Notes: generated by a model not told the origin, from the sequence alone. Numbered from the stretch's first letter, positions 7,230 to 15,640 are shown. The stretch: 31,137 nucleotides of DNA from Candidatus Dadabacteria bacterium (GCA_020027805.1 JAHKKQ010000003.1:1-31137), one strand, 5' to 3'. Made by a program: numbers and translations.

Positions 7230-7475
7230 ATGAGAGACTCACTATCCAGTGCTTTTTCTTATTTGTTCATGGCAACTATTTTCGTGTCCGTTATCTCTCT
7301 ATTCGCGGTTCTAATAATTTTTATGCGGTCTTATATGATGGAAATCGGCGGTATGGAAAAACAGGCGGGATATGCGTTTCTATATGTTTTTATAATATGC
7401 ATAATCGCTGCTCCGATTTTTCATTACGTATCACACAAGCTGGAAAAGAGTACAAAGCGTATGGACGAAATTTGA
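7230..7475 (+). CDS. Small two-helix membrane protein of unknown function
   Basis: This 81-residue protein has two clear hydrophobic segments, about residues 10-32 and 46-66. They are separated by a short loop with E-I-G-G-M-E-K-Q, and a basic tail follows (S-H-K-L-E-K-S-T-K-R-M-D-E-I). It is presumably an inner-membrane hairpin. No family was recognised. A GGAGG six bases upstream of the ATG and a TATAAT promoter support a real gene. It stands alone between frr and the histidine kinase, 230 bases ahead of the latter, so no operon partner is evident. Codon use is A/T-richer than the flanking genes. Confidence 0.7.
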   Translation: MRDSLSSAFSYLFMATIFVSVISLFAVLIIFMRSYMMEIGGMEKQAGYAFLYVFIICIIAAPIFHYVSHKLEKSTKRMDEI

Positions 7476-7537
7476 AGACGATAAAATCCGATATCGATGG
7501 GGAACCACCCACAATGGGCGTTATTAGATTGAGTCCG

Positions 7538-7567
7538 TGAGCGGAAAGTACGGGCAACAGCCGCTCA
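7538..7567. repeat. Inverted repeat upstream of the histidine kinase gene
   Basis: TGAGCGG (7538-7544) and CCGCTCA (7561-7567) are exact complements with a 16-base loop. It could be an operator or an RNA stem in the leader. The function is unknown. Confidence 0.35.
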
Positions 7568-7673
7568 GGGAAGGTTTACGGCGTCGGCTTCAAAAGTCCT
7601 GGATGATGGGTTCATGTTAAATCGGGATGTATTCATACGGGTTGCCGAGAATCAGTCCCATACCCGTCTCCGG

Positions 7674-7685
7674 GCGGGGCCCCGC
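7674..7685. repeat. Perfect 12-bp palindrome just upstream of the histidine kinase start
   Basis: GCGGGGCCCCGC is self-complementary and ends about 20 bases before the start codon. It could block translation initiation as a dimeric or hairpin RNA, or bind a regulator, or be a chance GC palindrome. Confidence 0.35.
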
Positions 7686-7705
7686 TATTTCGTTCAGGTC
7701 TCGTG

Positions 7706-9628
7706 ATGGATAAAATGCACAAACAAAATATACTTGCGGGGTTGAATGAAAATTTATTCGCGGACCTCGACCGTATCCTGAGAAAACAGGACATTCAGAT
7801 AGACCGGTCCACAAACGCGGAGGAGTTCTTCGGGCATCTGAGGGACAGGCTATACGGAGTGGCAGTGCTCGACACCGCGGCGATCCATTTCTCTATCCCT
7901 GAAATAATCACGCGCGTTAAATCGATTTCTCAGAATACCGACATAATATTGATCACGGAGCCGGGCATGGACGGCGGCCCCGATTCGAGCAATCCGCTCG
8001 ACAGTCTCGTCTACGGATATGTAGAAGCGCCTGCAAATATGAAGTACGTCGCGACCCTGGCACTAAAAGCCCTTGAGAAACAAAAGCTTTTAAAATCATC
8101 GGCTGCACAGAGAAGAGTCAGCCAGAAAAACGTGATCGAAACGGCGAGAAGCGGTGACGAGTCCGCAGTGAACCTCCTCCTTTCAACTTCGGTGAACAGC
8201 CTGAATTCGGCAGTCACAATTACCGATATTAACCGGAACATCATTTATATTAACAGCGCCCATACGAGAACATTCGGATATAAACCCGATGAGGTCATAG
8301 GGAGGAAAAGCGATATTCTATATCCGCTCGACGACCCCTCCGGGGTGAGCAGCAAGATATATGAAGCCCTTGTTATGGTAGGCTGGGAGGGAGAAAGGCT
8401 CGCACTCAGAAAGAACGGCGACGCGTTCCCCGTGTACGAAAAAACTTCCGCGATCAAGGATAAGGACGGACATCAGCTGGGGATCGTGTCGGTGATCGAC
8501 GATATCAGCGCCCGGAGAAGGCTCCAGCAGGCACTGAAGGAGTCCGAAGAGCGCTACAGGAGCTTCGTCGAGACGGCGAAGAGCGCGATTATAGCGGTCG
8601 ACGGCGAGGGCAAGATCATCCTTTTCAACCCCGCTGCGGAGAAGATATTCGGTTACCCGAGAGAAGAGATCGTCAATAAAGAGTTCAGCTCTCTCTTCCC
8701 CGGGCGGTACAAGGAAACGATACCGGCGGAGCTGGGCAGAGGGGGAGACAGCGGGCTTTCGAACCTCAGGGAATCGACGTCGGAGATCACGGGACTCAAT
8801 AAAAACGGCGAGGAGTTTCCGGCCGAGGTCTCTTTGTCCACGTGCAGGGTCGAAGGAAGGCCCATTTTAACCGCAATCATATTTGATATTACCGAGAGGA
8901 AAAATTTACAGGAGCAGCTTCTGCAATCGGCGAAGCTCGCGGCCATCGGCGAGCTCATCTCGGGCGTAACCCACGAGGTGAACAACCCCCTGGCCGTCGT
9001 GATCGGGTATTCCGAAATGCTGCTCTCAGAACCCGACCTGAGCGGCGAATCCAGGGAAGCGATCAAGGCCATACACGCCGAATCGGAAAGGGCTAAAAAA
9101 GTGATACAGAATATGCTCTCGTTCGCAAGGAAGCACAATCCCGAAAAAGACGTCATCCAGGTAAACGACATATTGGAAAAGACACTCGGCCTTACGGACT
9201 ACGAGCTCAGAAAAAATTCGGTAAATGTGATAAAAGACCTCGACCCGGACCTTCCCGAGACGGTAGGCGACCCGAACCAGCTGCAGCAGGTCTTCCTGAA
9301 CCTTATTATTAATTCGCAGCAGGCCATGTCCGAAATAAACGACACGAGACAGCTTACGATCAGGAGCAGGCTAAAGGAAACCGATCCCATAGGGGGCATC
9401 GGTGGGAGGAATGTCATTCAGGTCGAGTTTGAGGATAACGGCCCCGGCATTCCCGATTCAAGCATCAATAAAATATTCGACCCGTTCTATACGACCAAAC
9501 CGAAAGGCAAAGGCACGGGCCTCGGGCTCTCGGTGTCTTTCGGCATTATTAAAGAACACGGCGGGGAAATATTCGTCAGCCCCAACGAGGAAAGGGGAGT
9601 CACGTTCTTCGTCGAGCTGCCTGCGTGA
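7706..9628 (+). CDS. Soluble PAS-domain sensor histidine kinase with degenerate receiver domain
   Basis: This is a cytosolic sensor kinase of about 640 residues with no membrane segment. Residues 1-125 resemble a receiver domain. A-V-L-D-T keeps the acceptor-position aspartate (about 57), but the acidic pair of strand 1 is replaced by L-N, and the conserved Lys appears as Glu in Y-V-E-A-P. It is therefore probably a pseudo-receiver. PAS domains follow at about 165-275 and 285-400. The dimerisation helix has the phospho-acceptor histidine in T-H-E-V-N-N-P-L (about 424). The ATPase part has N-L-I-I-N-S-Q-Q-A (N box), D-N-G-P-G-I-P and G-K-G-T-G-L-G-L-S. This is the NtrB-like architecture. A GTG at 7703 is an alternative start, and the ribosome binding site is weak. 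No response regulator lies nearby, so it is an orphan kinase and its signal is unknown. Confidence 0.92.
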   Translation: MDKMHKQNILAGLNENLFADLDRILRKQDIQIDRSTNAEEFFGHLRDRLYGVAVLDTAAIHFSIPEIITRVKSISQNTDIILITEPGMDGGPDSSNPLDSLVYGYVEAPANMKYVATLALKALEKQKLLKSSAAQRRVSQKNVIETARSGDESAVNLLLSTSVNSLNSAVTITDINRNIIYINSAHTRTFGYKPDEVIGRKSDILYPLDDPSGVSSKIYEALVMVGWEGERLALRKNGDAFPVYEKTSAIKDKDGHQLGIVSVIDDISARRRLQQALKESEERYRSFVETAKSAIIAVDGEGKIILFNPAAEKIFGYPREEIVNKEFSSLFPGRYKETIPAELGRGGDSGLSNLRESTSEITGLNKNGEEFPAEVSLSTCRVEGRPILTAIIFDITERKNLQEQLLQSAKLAAIGELISGVTHEVNNPLAVVIGYSEMLLSEPDLSGESREAIKAIHAESERAKKVIQNMLSFARKHNPEKDVIQVNDILEKTLGLTDYELRKNSVNVIKDLDPDLPETVGDPNQLQQVFLNLIINSQQAMSEINDTRQLTIRSRLKETDPIGGIGGRNVIQVEFEDNGPGIPDSSINKIFDPFYTTKPKGKGTGLGLSVSFGIIKEHGGEIFVSPNEERGVTFFVELPA

Positions 9629-9694
9629 TTAGTGTTACAAATTAGCATTACAAACCCGCTTCCGGAGTATCTATAATCGAGACCGGCCTTCTCG

Positions 9695-10975
9695 CTAGGT
9701 TGTAATTCTCTCAACGCCGCCCATGTAGGGTACGAGCGCCCCGGGAATGGTGACGGTCCCGTCAGGTTCCTGGAAATTCTCGAGTATCGCTACGACGGTC
9801 CTTCCGACCGCGAGCCCGGAGCCGTTTAACGTGTGTACGAGCCTGGGCTTCCCCCCACCTGCCTGACGGTACCTGATAGACGCCCTCCTCGCCTGAAAAT
9901 CCTGGAAGTTGCTGCAGGCCGAGATCTCCCTGTACGTATTCTCGCTCGGCACCCACACCTCTATGTCGTAAGTCTTCGCCGATGAGAACCCCATGTCCCC
10001 CGTACAGAGAACGACCACGCGGTACGGCAGCTCCAGCAGCTCAAGGATACGGTACGCGTTCGCAGTGAGGGACTCGAGCTCGTCGTACGAGCTCTCGGGA
10101 GCGGCGAACTTCACGAGCTCGACCTTGTTGAACTGGTGCTGTCTGATTATACCCCTCACGTCCTTCCCGTAAGAGCCCGCCTCGCTCCTGAAGCACGGGG
10201 TATAGGCGGCGTATTTTATCGGCAGGTCGTCACCGCTCAGTATCTCGTCCCTGTGCATGTTGGTTACCGGGACCTCCGCGGTGGGTACGAGGTAATAATC
10301 CGTTCCTTCCACCTTGAACAAATCGGCGGCGAATTTGGGCAGGTTGCCCGTACCTATAAAGCTCTCGCTGTTCGCCATGAACGGCGGAAGCACCTCCTTG
10401 TATCCGTGCTCCCTCGTATGTATATCGAGCATAAAATTTATTAAAGCCCTTTCGAGCCTCGCCCCGAGCCCCTTATAAAGCGCGAACCTTGCGCCTGTGA
10501 TCTTGGCGGCCCTGTCGAGATCGATTATATCCAGTTTTTTTCCGAGCTCTACGTGATCCTTCGGTTCAAAACCGAATACCCTGGGCTCCCCCCACCTTCT
10601 CACTTCCCTGTTATCAGCGGAATCCTTTCCGACCGGCACTGATTCATGGGGCATATTCGGGACTCCCAAGAGGAATTCCCTGAGATTATTATCCGCATTC
10701 GATCTATCGCCGGCGAGGTCCTTTATTTTGTCCGAGACCGCTTTAAGCTCGGCCTGGAGATTGTCGGCATCCCCTTGCTTTCCTTCTCTCTTTAGCTCCG
10801 CTACTCTCTTCGAGCCGACGTTCCTTTCATGCTCGAGCTCCTCGACCCGTTTTATGATCTGCCGCCTCTCCTGATCGAGGGACCTGAACCTCCCGGAGTC
10901 AAACTCCACCCCGCGGTCTTTCATTCCGGCTATGACTTTTTCGAGATTTTCTTCAACGTATTTGGAATCGAGCAT
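9695..10975 (-). CDS. serS: Seryl-tRNA synthetase
   Basis: It charges tRNA-Ser (and tRNA-Sec if present) with serine. It is a class II synthetase with an N-terminal coiled coil (about residues 25-105) that contacts the long variable arm of the tRNA. Motif 2 is visible as F-R-S-E-A-G-S-Y-G-K-D, and motif 3 as G-S-G-L-A-V-G-R-T-V-V-A. The serine-site T-A-E-V-P-V-T is present. The length of 426 residues is normal. A GTG at 10981 is possible, but the ATG at 10975 gives the usual M-L-D opening, with AGGA 10 bases upstream. It is downstream of archease on the same strand with a gap of 186 bases, so it may have its own promoter, although no convincing one was found. Confidence 0.96.
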   Translation of the reverse strand: MLDSKYVEENLEKVIAGMKDRGVEFDSGRFRSLDQERRQIIKRVEELEHERNVGSKRVAELKREGKQGDADNLQAELKAVSDKIKDLAGDRSNADNNLREFLLGVPNMPHESVPVGKDSADNREVRRWGEPRVFGFEPKDHVELGKKLDIIDLDRAAKITGARFALYKGLGARLERALINFMLDIHTREHGYKEVLPPFMANSESFIGTGNLPKFAADLFKVEGTDYYLVPTAEVPVTNMHRDEILSGDDLPIKYAAYTPCFRSEAGSYGKDVRGIIRQHQFNKVELVKFAAPESSYDELESLTANAYRILELLELPYRVVVLCTGDMGFSSAKTYDIEVWVPSENTYREISACSNFQDFQARRASIRYRQAGGGKPRLVHTLNGSGLAVGRTVVAILENFQEPDGTVTIPGALVPYMGGVERITT

Positions 10976-11161
10976 GGCCACCTGATCCTGAATTTAGTCG
11001 GTTTCGTTCACAAAATATCCATGAATCCCCGTGCGCACCCGGAAGCGTCCCGCCGGATACCACCCGCTAACCCCGCGCCCGGCTTTCCATGAACTGAGCT
11101 CCGCACCTCATAAAACCCGAGGCATAAAGCATATAACTCTCTATAACAGAAAGAAATTATT

Positions 11162-11575
11162 TCAAATATCGAAAACTATTTCGGCCATAAATCTATCATT
11201 CACTCTCTCGATTTTCAAATTGTGATACGTGGCCGCCTTGATGTCGAGCAGGAGCTCGTGCCTGCCCAGGTCGATCTTTTCACCCTTAAGCCTGCCTTTG
11301 AGCCTGTAGCCGTCCGCAAGCCCGATCTCCGCTTCGCTGAAAACCATCTTCCGGACCTGATGGATATAGAGTATCTCGCTCAGCATTTTTATCAGAAGCT
11401 CCTCCCCGGTCTCAGCCTCGGCTTCGAACACTACCTCTTCGACAGGCCTGACCGACTCCCTCTCCGTAATGAGGGACAAAAGGGCCAGCGCGGCGTTCTG
11501 TAATAATTCCGCGAAATCTCTCCCGAAGACCCTCACCCCGATATCCGCCGTATGCTCGAAGACTTCAAAGCCCAT
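11162..11575 (-). CDS. Archease
   Basis: Archease activates and stimulates turnover of the RtcB RNA ligase in RNA repair and, in archaea, tRNA splicing. Starting at the ATG at 11575, the 137-residue protein opens M-G-F-E-V-F-E-H-T-A-D-I-G-V, the standard archease start with its metal-binding aspartate. The C-terminal L-L-L-D-I-K-A-A-T-Y-H matches the second conserved block. The frame stays open to an ATG at 11638, but the extra 21 residues are basic and outside the family. Neither start has a well-spaced ribosome binding site, and a leaderless transcript is possible. No rtcB is in this window. It diverges from the hydrolase gene at 11686. Confidence 0.88.
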   Translation of the reverse strand: MGFEVFEHTADIGVRVFGRDFAELLQNAALALLSLITERESVRPVEEVVFEAEAETGEELLIKMLSEILYIHQVRKMVFSEAEIGLADGYRLKGRLKGEKIDLGRHELLLDIKAATYHNLKIERVNDRFMAEIVFDI

Positions 11576-11619
11576 CCTGACTATTCTATCACGCTTTATA
11601 CAGCCGAGCCTAAGCCCGT

Positions 11620-11649
11620 TTGCCATCGGAACCCGCATGCGGTTAGAAT
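11620..11649 (+). promoter_or_regulatory. Promoter with central palindrome, upstream of the metal-dependent hydrolase
   Basis: TTGCCA (11620-11625), an 18-base spacer and TAGAAT (11644-11649) form a good promoter about 37 bases ahead of the start. The spacer holds a perfect 10-bp palindrome CCGCATGCGG (11633-11642), ideally placed for a repressor or a spacer-twisting activator. Confidence 0.5.
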
Positions 11650-11685
11650 TATTATATTAAAACTGAAAGGCCTATGGAGGAAAAT

Positions 11686-12405
11686 ATGGGAAAGCTCAAT
11701 AAAGATTTCGAACTTACTTATATGGGTCACTCGACCTTCACGCTGAAAACCCCCGGCGGGAAGATAATACTCATAGACCCGTGGGTCGAGCACAACCCTG
11801 CCTGCCCGGAGGGGCTGAAACAAGTAAAAAAACTCGACATCATGGCCGTAACGCACGCGCATTTCGACCACATAGGCGACGCGGTCTCCATAGGAAGAGA
11901 GCTTCAGCCGAAGGTAGTGGGCATCTACGAGACCTGCGTGTGGTTGAATTCCAAGGGGGTAGAGAATATAATGCCCATGAATAAAGGGGGCACTCAGGAA
12001 GTTGACGGAATCAAGTTCTCGATGGTGCACGCCGACCATAGCTGCGGCATTCAGGACGAGGACGGGTCTATTATATACGGCGGTGAGGCGGTCGGATACG
12101 TGATAGAGCTCGAAAACGGTTTCAGGATATACAACTCCGGGGATACCGCGGTGTTCAGCGACATGAAGCTGATATCGGAGATCTACAAGCCGGAGCTCGC
12201 AATGATACCAATAGGAGACCTGTTCACGATGTCCCCCGTCGAGGCCTCGTATGCGTGCAGGTTCCTGTCGACAAAATACGTCGTGCCGATGCACTTCGGC
12301 ACGTTCCCGGCGCTTACGGGCACGCCCGCCATGCTGAGGGAGCTAACGAAAGATATTAAAGGTATGGAGATTATCGCGCTCAAGCCCGGAGAGACGCTGA
12401 GTTAA
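11686..12405 (+). CDS. Metal-dependent hydrolase, UPF0173-like metallo-beta-lactamase fold
   Basis: This is a cytosolic hydrolase of the metallo-beta-lactamase superfamily, with unknown substrate. The N-terminus F-E-L-T-Y-M-G-H-S-T-F is typical of UPF0173 proteins. The metal-binding H-x-H-x-D-H is T-H-A-H-F-D-H near residues 56-62. Further likely ligands are in N-S-G-D-T-A, V-H-A-D-H and V-P-M-H-F-G-T-F-P. The ATG at 11686 is chosen because GGAGG ends five bases before it; the ATG at 11674 overlaps that ribosome binding site. The length is 239 residues, within the family range. The gene stands alone between divergent archease and the downstream lipoprotein gene, which is 60 bases away and might be co-transcribed. 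Confidence 0.88.
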   Translation: MGKLNKDFELTYMGHSTFTLKTPGGKIILIDPWVEHNPACPEGLKQVKKLDIMAVTHAHFDHIGDAVSIGRELQPKVVGIYETCVWLNSKGVENIMPMNKGGTQEVDGIKFSMVHADHSCGIQDEDGSIIYGGEAVGYVIELENGFRIYNSGDTAVFSDMKLISEIYKPELAMIPIGDLFTMSPVEASYACRFLSTKYVVPMHFGTFPALTGTPAMLRELTKDIKGMEIIALKPGETLS

Positions 12406-12465
12406 ATCAGTACGAGCGGATATTAGGTTATTTGGACTCCTGAGCTGATTGTATGGGGAGGGGTT

Positions 12466-13692
12466 ATGTATAGGGTATGCCGCATTATTTACCTGGCGCT
12501 TCTCATTCCGGCGTTCATAGCGTCCTGCGATTCGTCGGACACCGGTGACGGTAACGGAGGAGGAGGAGGAGGGGGAGAGGCAACGTTCAGACTCGAAGAC
12601 GCGTTCCCGGGCGTGACGTTCGAGAGCCCGGTGGATCTGCAGAACGCCGGGGACGGGACGGACCGTCTGTTCGTCGTCGAGCAGAGGGGCGTCATAATGG
12701 CAGTCACCCCGCTATCCGCATCGGGCGCCCAAAGCCTTCCGGCGGAAAACAGTACGAGGCAGGAAGAGGTAAGTGTTTTCCTCGATATACAGGACAGGGT
12801 CTTGTTCGACGAAGGGGAGAGGGGACTCCTGGGTCTCGCCTTTCACCCCGGCTTTGAAAGCAACGGATTCCTATATGTTAACTACAACGCCGGAAACCCC
12901 AACAGGACGGTAGTATCCCGTTTCAGCTTGAGGGAAGGCGACCCCCTGAGCGCCGACCCGGATAGCGAGCTCGTACTGCTAGAATTCAATCAGCCTTCAG
13001 CCAACCACAAGGGCGGGCAGCTCGCATTCGGGCCCAAGGACGGCTTCCTGTACATCGCGGTCGGAGACGGGGGAGTGTCCGGCGAGACCGCACAGGATCT
13101 GACAGATTTGCTGGGTTCGATACTCAGGATCGACGCCGACAACCCGGATGACGGAAAGAATTACGGCATCCCTCCCGGTAACCCGTTCTCTGGAAACAGC
13201 TCCGGATTCAGGGAAGAGGTCTTCGCCTATGGCTTCCGCAATCCCTGGCGGTTCGGATTCGACGACACGGACGGCATGCTCTTCGCGGGGGACGTCGGAC
13301 AGAGCAGGCGGGAAGAGATAGACGTCGTCGAGAGCGGAAAAAATTACGGGTGGGATGTTATGGAAGGGAGTCTCTGCTTCGACCCTCCTTCGGGCTGCGA
13401 TACAGCGGGGCTCGAGCTGCCCGTACATGAATACGGCAGGGACGAGGGCGGAACGATAATAGCCGGGCCCGTTTACAGAGGTTCGATACCGGAGCTCTCC
13501 GGGAAGCTCATATACGGCGATTTCCTCACAGGCTCGATCCGGGCGCTCGGTTTCAACGGAGAGAGCGTTACGGAGAACTCAGAGATCGCCAAAGCGGACG
13601 AGTTCACCCTGTCAGCCTTCGGGCGTGACGAGGAAGGGGAGGTCTACGTCTGCTCTCTCGACGGGATCATCTACAGGCTCGTAAAGGAATAA
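12466..13692 (+). CDS. Lipoprotein of the PQQ-dependent glucose/sorbosone dehydrogenase-like family
   Basis: This is a predicted lipid-anchored, beta-propeller sugar dehydrogenase-like protein acting outside the cytoplasm. The signal peptide has a hydrophobic core ending in the lipobox I-A-S-C, with Cys21 as the lipidated residue. A Ser/Asp/Gly linker with seven consecutive glycines follows. The GSDH domain (about 45-405) shows G-L-L-G-L-A-F-H-P-G-F, N-H-K-G-G-Q-L-A-F-G, Y-I-A-V-G-D-G-G, F-A-Y-G-F-R-N-P-W-R and G-D-V-G-Q-S-R-R-E-E-I-D. These are the conserved repeats of soluble aldose-sugar dehydrogenases. A ribosome binding site GGAGG precedes the ATG. The substrate and cofactor loading cannot be read. 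No PQQ synthesis genes are in the window. Confidence 0.9.
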   Translation: MYRVCRIIYLALLIPAFIASCDSSDTGDGNGGGGGGGEATFRLEDAFPGVTFESPVDLQNAGDGTDRLFVVEQRGVIMAVTPLSASGAQSLPAENSTRQEEVSVFLDIQDRVLFDEGERGLLGLAFHPGFESNGFLYVNYNAGNPNRTVVSRFSLREGDPLSADPDSELVLLEFNQPSANHKGGQLAFGPKDGFLYIAVGDGGVSGETAQDLTDLLGSILRIDADNPDDGKNYGIPPGNPFSGNSSGFREEVFAYGFRNPWRFGFDDTDGMLFAGDVGQSRREEIDVVESGKNYGWDVMEGSLCFDPPSGCDTAGLELPVHEYGRDEGGTIIAGPVYRGSIPELSGKLIYGDFLTGSIRALGFNGESVTENSEIAKADEFTLSAFGRDEEGEVYVCSLDGIIYRLVKE

Positions 13693-13704
13693 GCGCGGGG
13701 CTAA

Positions 13705-13727
13705 CCATGGCCCGCCGCCGGCAATGG
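13705..13727 (+). terminator. Weak intrinsic terminator candidate after the sugar-dehydrogenase-like gene
   Basis: CCATGGCC and GGCAATGG form an 8-bp stem with one mismatch and a 7-base loop. An A/T-rich stretch with several Ts follows, but without a clean U-run. A second small hairpin, CCCTG/CAGGG, follows at 13748-13761. Confidence 0.35.
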
Positions 13728-13862
13728 TGATAATAATTATTTATTGTCCCTGAAGGCAGGGTAGTAAGCATTCCCTTCTCCCGCTTCACTGCATTATGCC
13801 CGTCCCGTTGTCCAAAATCCTTCAAAAATCGAAGCAAGAAGACAAGTTACGTAGGGAGCAAA

Positions 13863-13891
13863 TTGACAACGATACCCAAGTATGCTATTAA
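13863..13891 (+). promoter_or_regulatory. Promoter of the ffh-rpsP-khpA-rimM-trmD-rplS operon
   Basis: A perfect TTGACA (13863-13868) is followed after 17 bases by TATTAA (13886-13891), about 50 bases before the ffh start. This is the strongest -35 box in the plus-strand intergenic regions. Confidence 0.6.
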
Positions 13892-13938
13892 TAATTGCTT
13901 CGCCTTTTCAACGGAGGGGTTGTGTCTTCTGAAGGGTC

Positions 13939-15273
13939 ATGTTTGAAGGAATATCTGAAAAATTAAATTCCACTCTAAAGAGGGTAAGGGGTTACGGAAA
14001 GCTTAGCGAAAGCAACGTTCAGGACGCTCTGAGAGAGGTGCGTTTGAGCCTCCTCGAAGCCGACGTAAACTTCAAAGTGGTGAGGGAGTTCATCGAATCG
14101 GTCAAGAGCCGCTCATTGGGCCAGGAAGTGATGGGGAGCCTGTCGCCGGGGCAGCAGTTCGTCAAGATCGTACACGAGGAGCTGATAAAGGTCCTGGGCG
14201 ATGAGAGCTCGGAGCTTGACCTTAAATCATCACCGCCGGTCGCGATAATGCTCGTCGGACTCCAGGGATCGGGTAAAACCACCTCCGCTTCGAAGCTCGC
14301 CAAGCACCTCAAGGATAATCTGAAAAGGAACCCCTATCTCGTCCCCGCGGACGTTTACAGACCCGCGGCCATAGACCAGCTGAAGGTGCTCGCGAAACAG
14401 GTCGGGGCCGGTATATACGATACCAAACCGGGGGACAAACCGTTAGATATATGTAAAAAGGCATTCGAAGAAGCCAAGCTCGGCGGCTACGACACGTTGA
14501 TAATCGATACGGCGGGCAGACTCCACATAGATGAAGAGCTCATGGAGGAGCTTAAAACAATAAAGAGCGAACTGAACCCCCATCAGGTGCTGCTGGTTGC
14601 CGACGCAATGACGGGGCAGGATGCGGTTAACGTTTCATCGAGCTTCAACGACGCGCTCGACATCGACGGCGTCGTCCTCACCAAGATGGACGGTGACGCC
14701 AGGGGCGGTGCGGCGCTTTCTATCAAGTCGGTAACCGGGAAACCCATCAAATTCTTCGGAACGGGCGAAAAACTGGAAGCCCTGGAGGTATTCCACCCGG
14801 ACAGAATAGCGTCCCGTATACTCGGGATGGGCGACGTGCTTACGTTCATTGAGAAGGCCCAGGCGGCATTCGAGGATAAAGAAGCGGAGGAAATGGCGAG
14901 AAAGCTTCTGAAAAAGGAGTTTTCCCTCGCCGATTTCAGGGACGCAATGCTCGCAATGCGCAAACTGGGATCACTCGACAGCATGACCGAGATGATCCCC
15001 GGCATGAAACAGATAGCGAACAACCCCCGAGCCCTGGAAACGGCCGAAAAAGAGATAAAAAAGACGATTGCTATAGTAAACTCCATGACCTCCGCTGAAA
15101 GGACGAATCATACTCTTTTAAATAGCAGCAGGCGGAAGAGGATCGCCGGTGGAAGCGGCACAAGGGTTGAAGACATTAACAGGATGATAAAAAATTATAT
15201 GCAGATGAGAAACATGATGAAGAATATGGGCAAAATGGGTAAAATTGCAAAAAGAATGATGAAATTTATGTAA
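13939..15273 (+). CDS. ffh: Signal recognition particle protein Ffh
   Basis: This is the SRP GTPase that binds hydrophobic signal sequences and 4.5S RNA and hands ribosomes to FtsY at the membrane. The N domain (about 1-90) is followed by the G domain. G1 is G-L-Q-G-S-G-K-T at 107-114, with D-T-A-G-R at 190-194 and T-K-M-D-G-D-A-R-G-G at 248-257. The M domain from about 325 is rich in methionine, with S-G-T-R-V-E-D near 409 (RNA binding) and a Met/Lys-rich tail ending K-R-M-M-K-F-M. The length of 444 residues is normal. The GAAGGG upstream supports the start. It leads an operon of ribosome maturation genes, a conserved bacterial order. The 4.5S RNA gene is not in this window. Confidence 0.97.
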   Translation: MFEGISEKLNSTLKRVRGYGKLSESNVQDALREVRLSLLEADVNFKVVREFIESVKSRSLGQEVMGSLSPGQQFVKIVHEELIKVLGDESSELDLKSSPPVAIMLVGLQGSGKTTSASKLAKHLKDNLKRNPYLVPADVYRPAAIDQLKVLAKQVGAGIYDTKPGDKPLDICKKAFEEAKLGGYDTLIIDTAGRLHIDEELMEELKTIKSELNPHQVLLVADAMTGQDAVNVSSSFNDALDIDGVVLTKMDGDARGGAALSIKSVTGKPIKFFGTGEKLEALEVFHPDRIASRILGMGDVLTFIEKAQAAFEDKEAEEMARKLLKKEFSLADFRDAMLAMRKLGSLDSMTEMIPGMKQIANNPRALETAEKEIKKTIAIVNSMTSAERTNHTLLNSSRRKRIAGGSGTRVEDINRMIKNYMQMRNMMKNMGKMGKIAKRMMKFM

Positions 15274-15332
15274 CTACGTAATATTTAGAGTAAATTTAAT
15301 TACAATAGAGTATACAAGGAGGTAACAGTATT

Positions 15333-15566
15333 TTGGTTAAGATCAGGCTTATGAGGATAGGGTCGAAGAAAAACCCTTTCTACAGGATCGTGGCGACGGA
15401 TTCGCGCTCACCCCGTGACGGGAAATTTCTTGAGATTCTGGGTCATTACGATCCGAGAAAGAAACCGCATCATGTAGAGATAAACACGGACAGAGTAAAG
15501 GATTGGATCAGCAAGGGTGCGCAGCCTACCGTGAGGGTAGGAAGATTAATATCTGAGTTAAACTAG
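15333..15566 (+). CDS. rpsP: 30S ribosomal protein S16
   Basis: This is a small-subunit assembly protein. The 77-residue protein carries the family start V-K-I-R-L-M-R-I-G and the F-Y-R-I-V-A-T-D-S-R-S-P-R-D-G block, then L-G-H-Y-D-P near residue 37. The start codon is TTG at 15333. No ATG or GTG lies in frame nearby upstream, AAGGAGG is 10 bases before it, and the next in-frame ATG (residue 7) would remove the conserved N-terminal strand. A rare start codon on a highly expressed ribosomal gene is notable. The gene sits 59 bases after ffh and 74 bases before khpA. Confidence 0.96.
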   Translation: MVKIRLMRIGSKKNPFYRIVATDSRSPRDGKFLEILGHYDPRKKPHHVEINTDRVKDWISKGAQPTVRVGRLISELN

Positions 15567-15640
15567 ATTGGAGGCGGGAACGGTATCGGGATAGAAACGA
15601 CAGATTAGTATTGTCATACAATTCAGGGGAGGTGTATGTT

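Noticed and set aside
11040..11075. T-box-like sequence (GGGTGG-TATCCGGCG on the minus strand) ahead of serS, a gene often T-box regulated
   Set aside because: The match to the T-box consensus is broken by an extra base and the G-C-G end is displaced. There is no recognisable stem I specifier loop, and the 186-base spacer after archease is short. I treat it as a chance GC-rich match; a covariance-model search would settle it.
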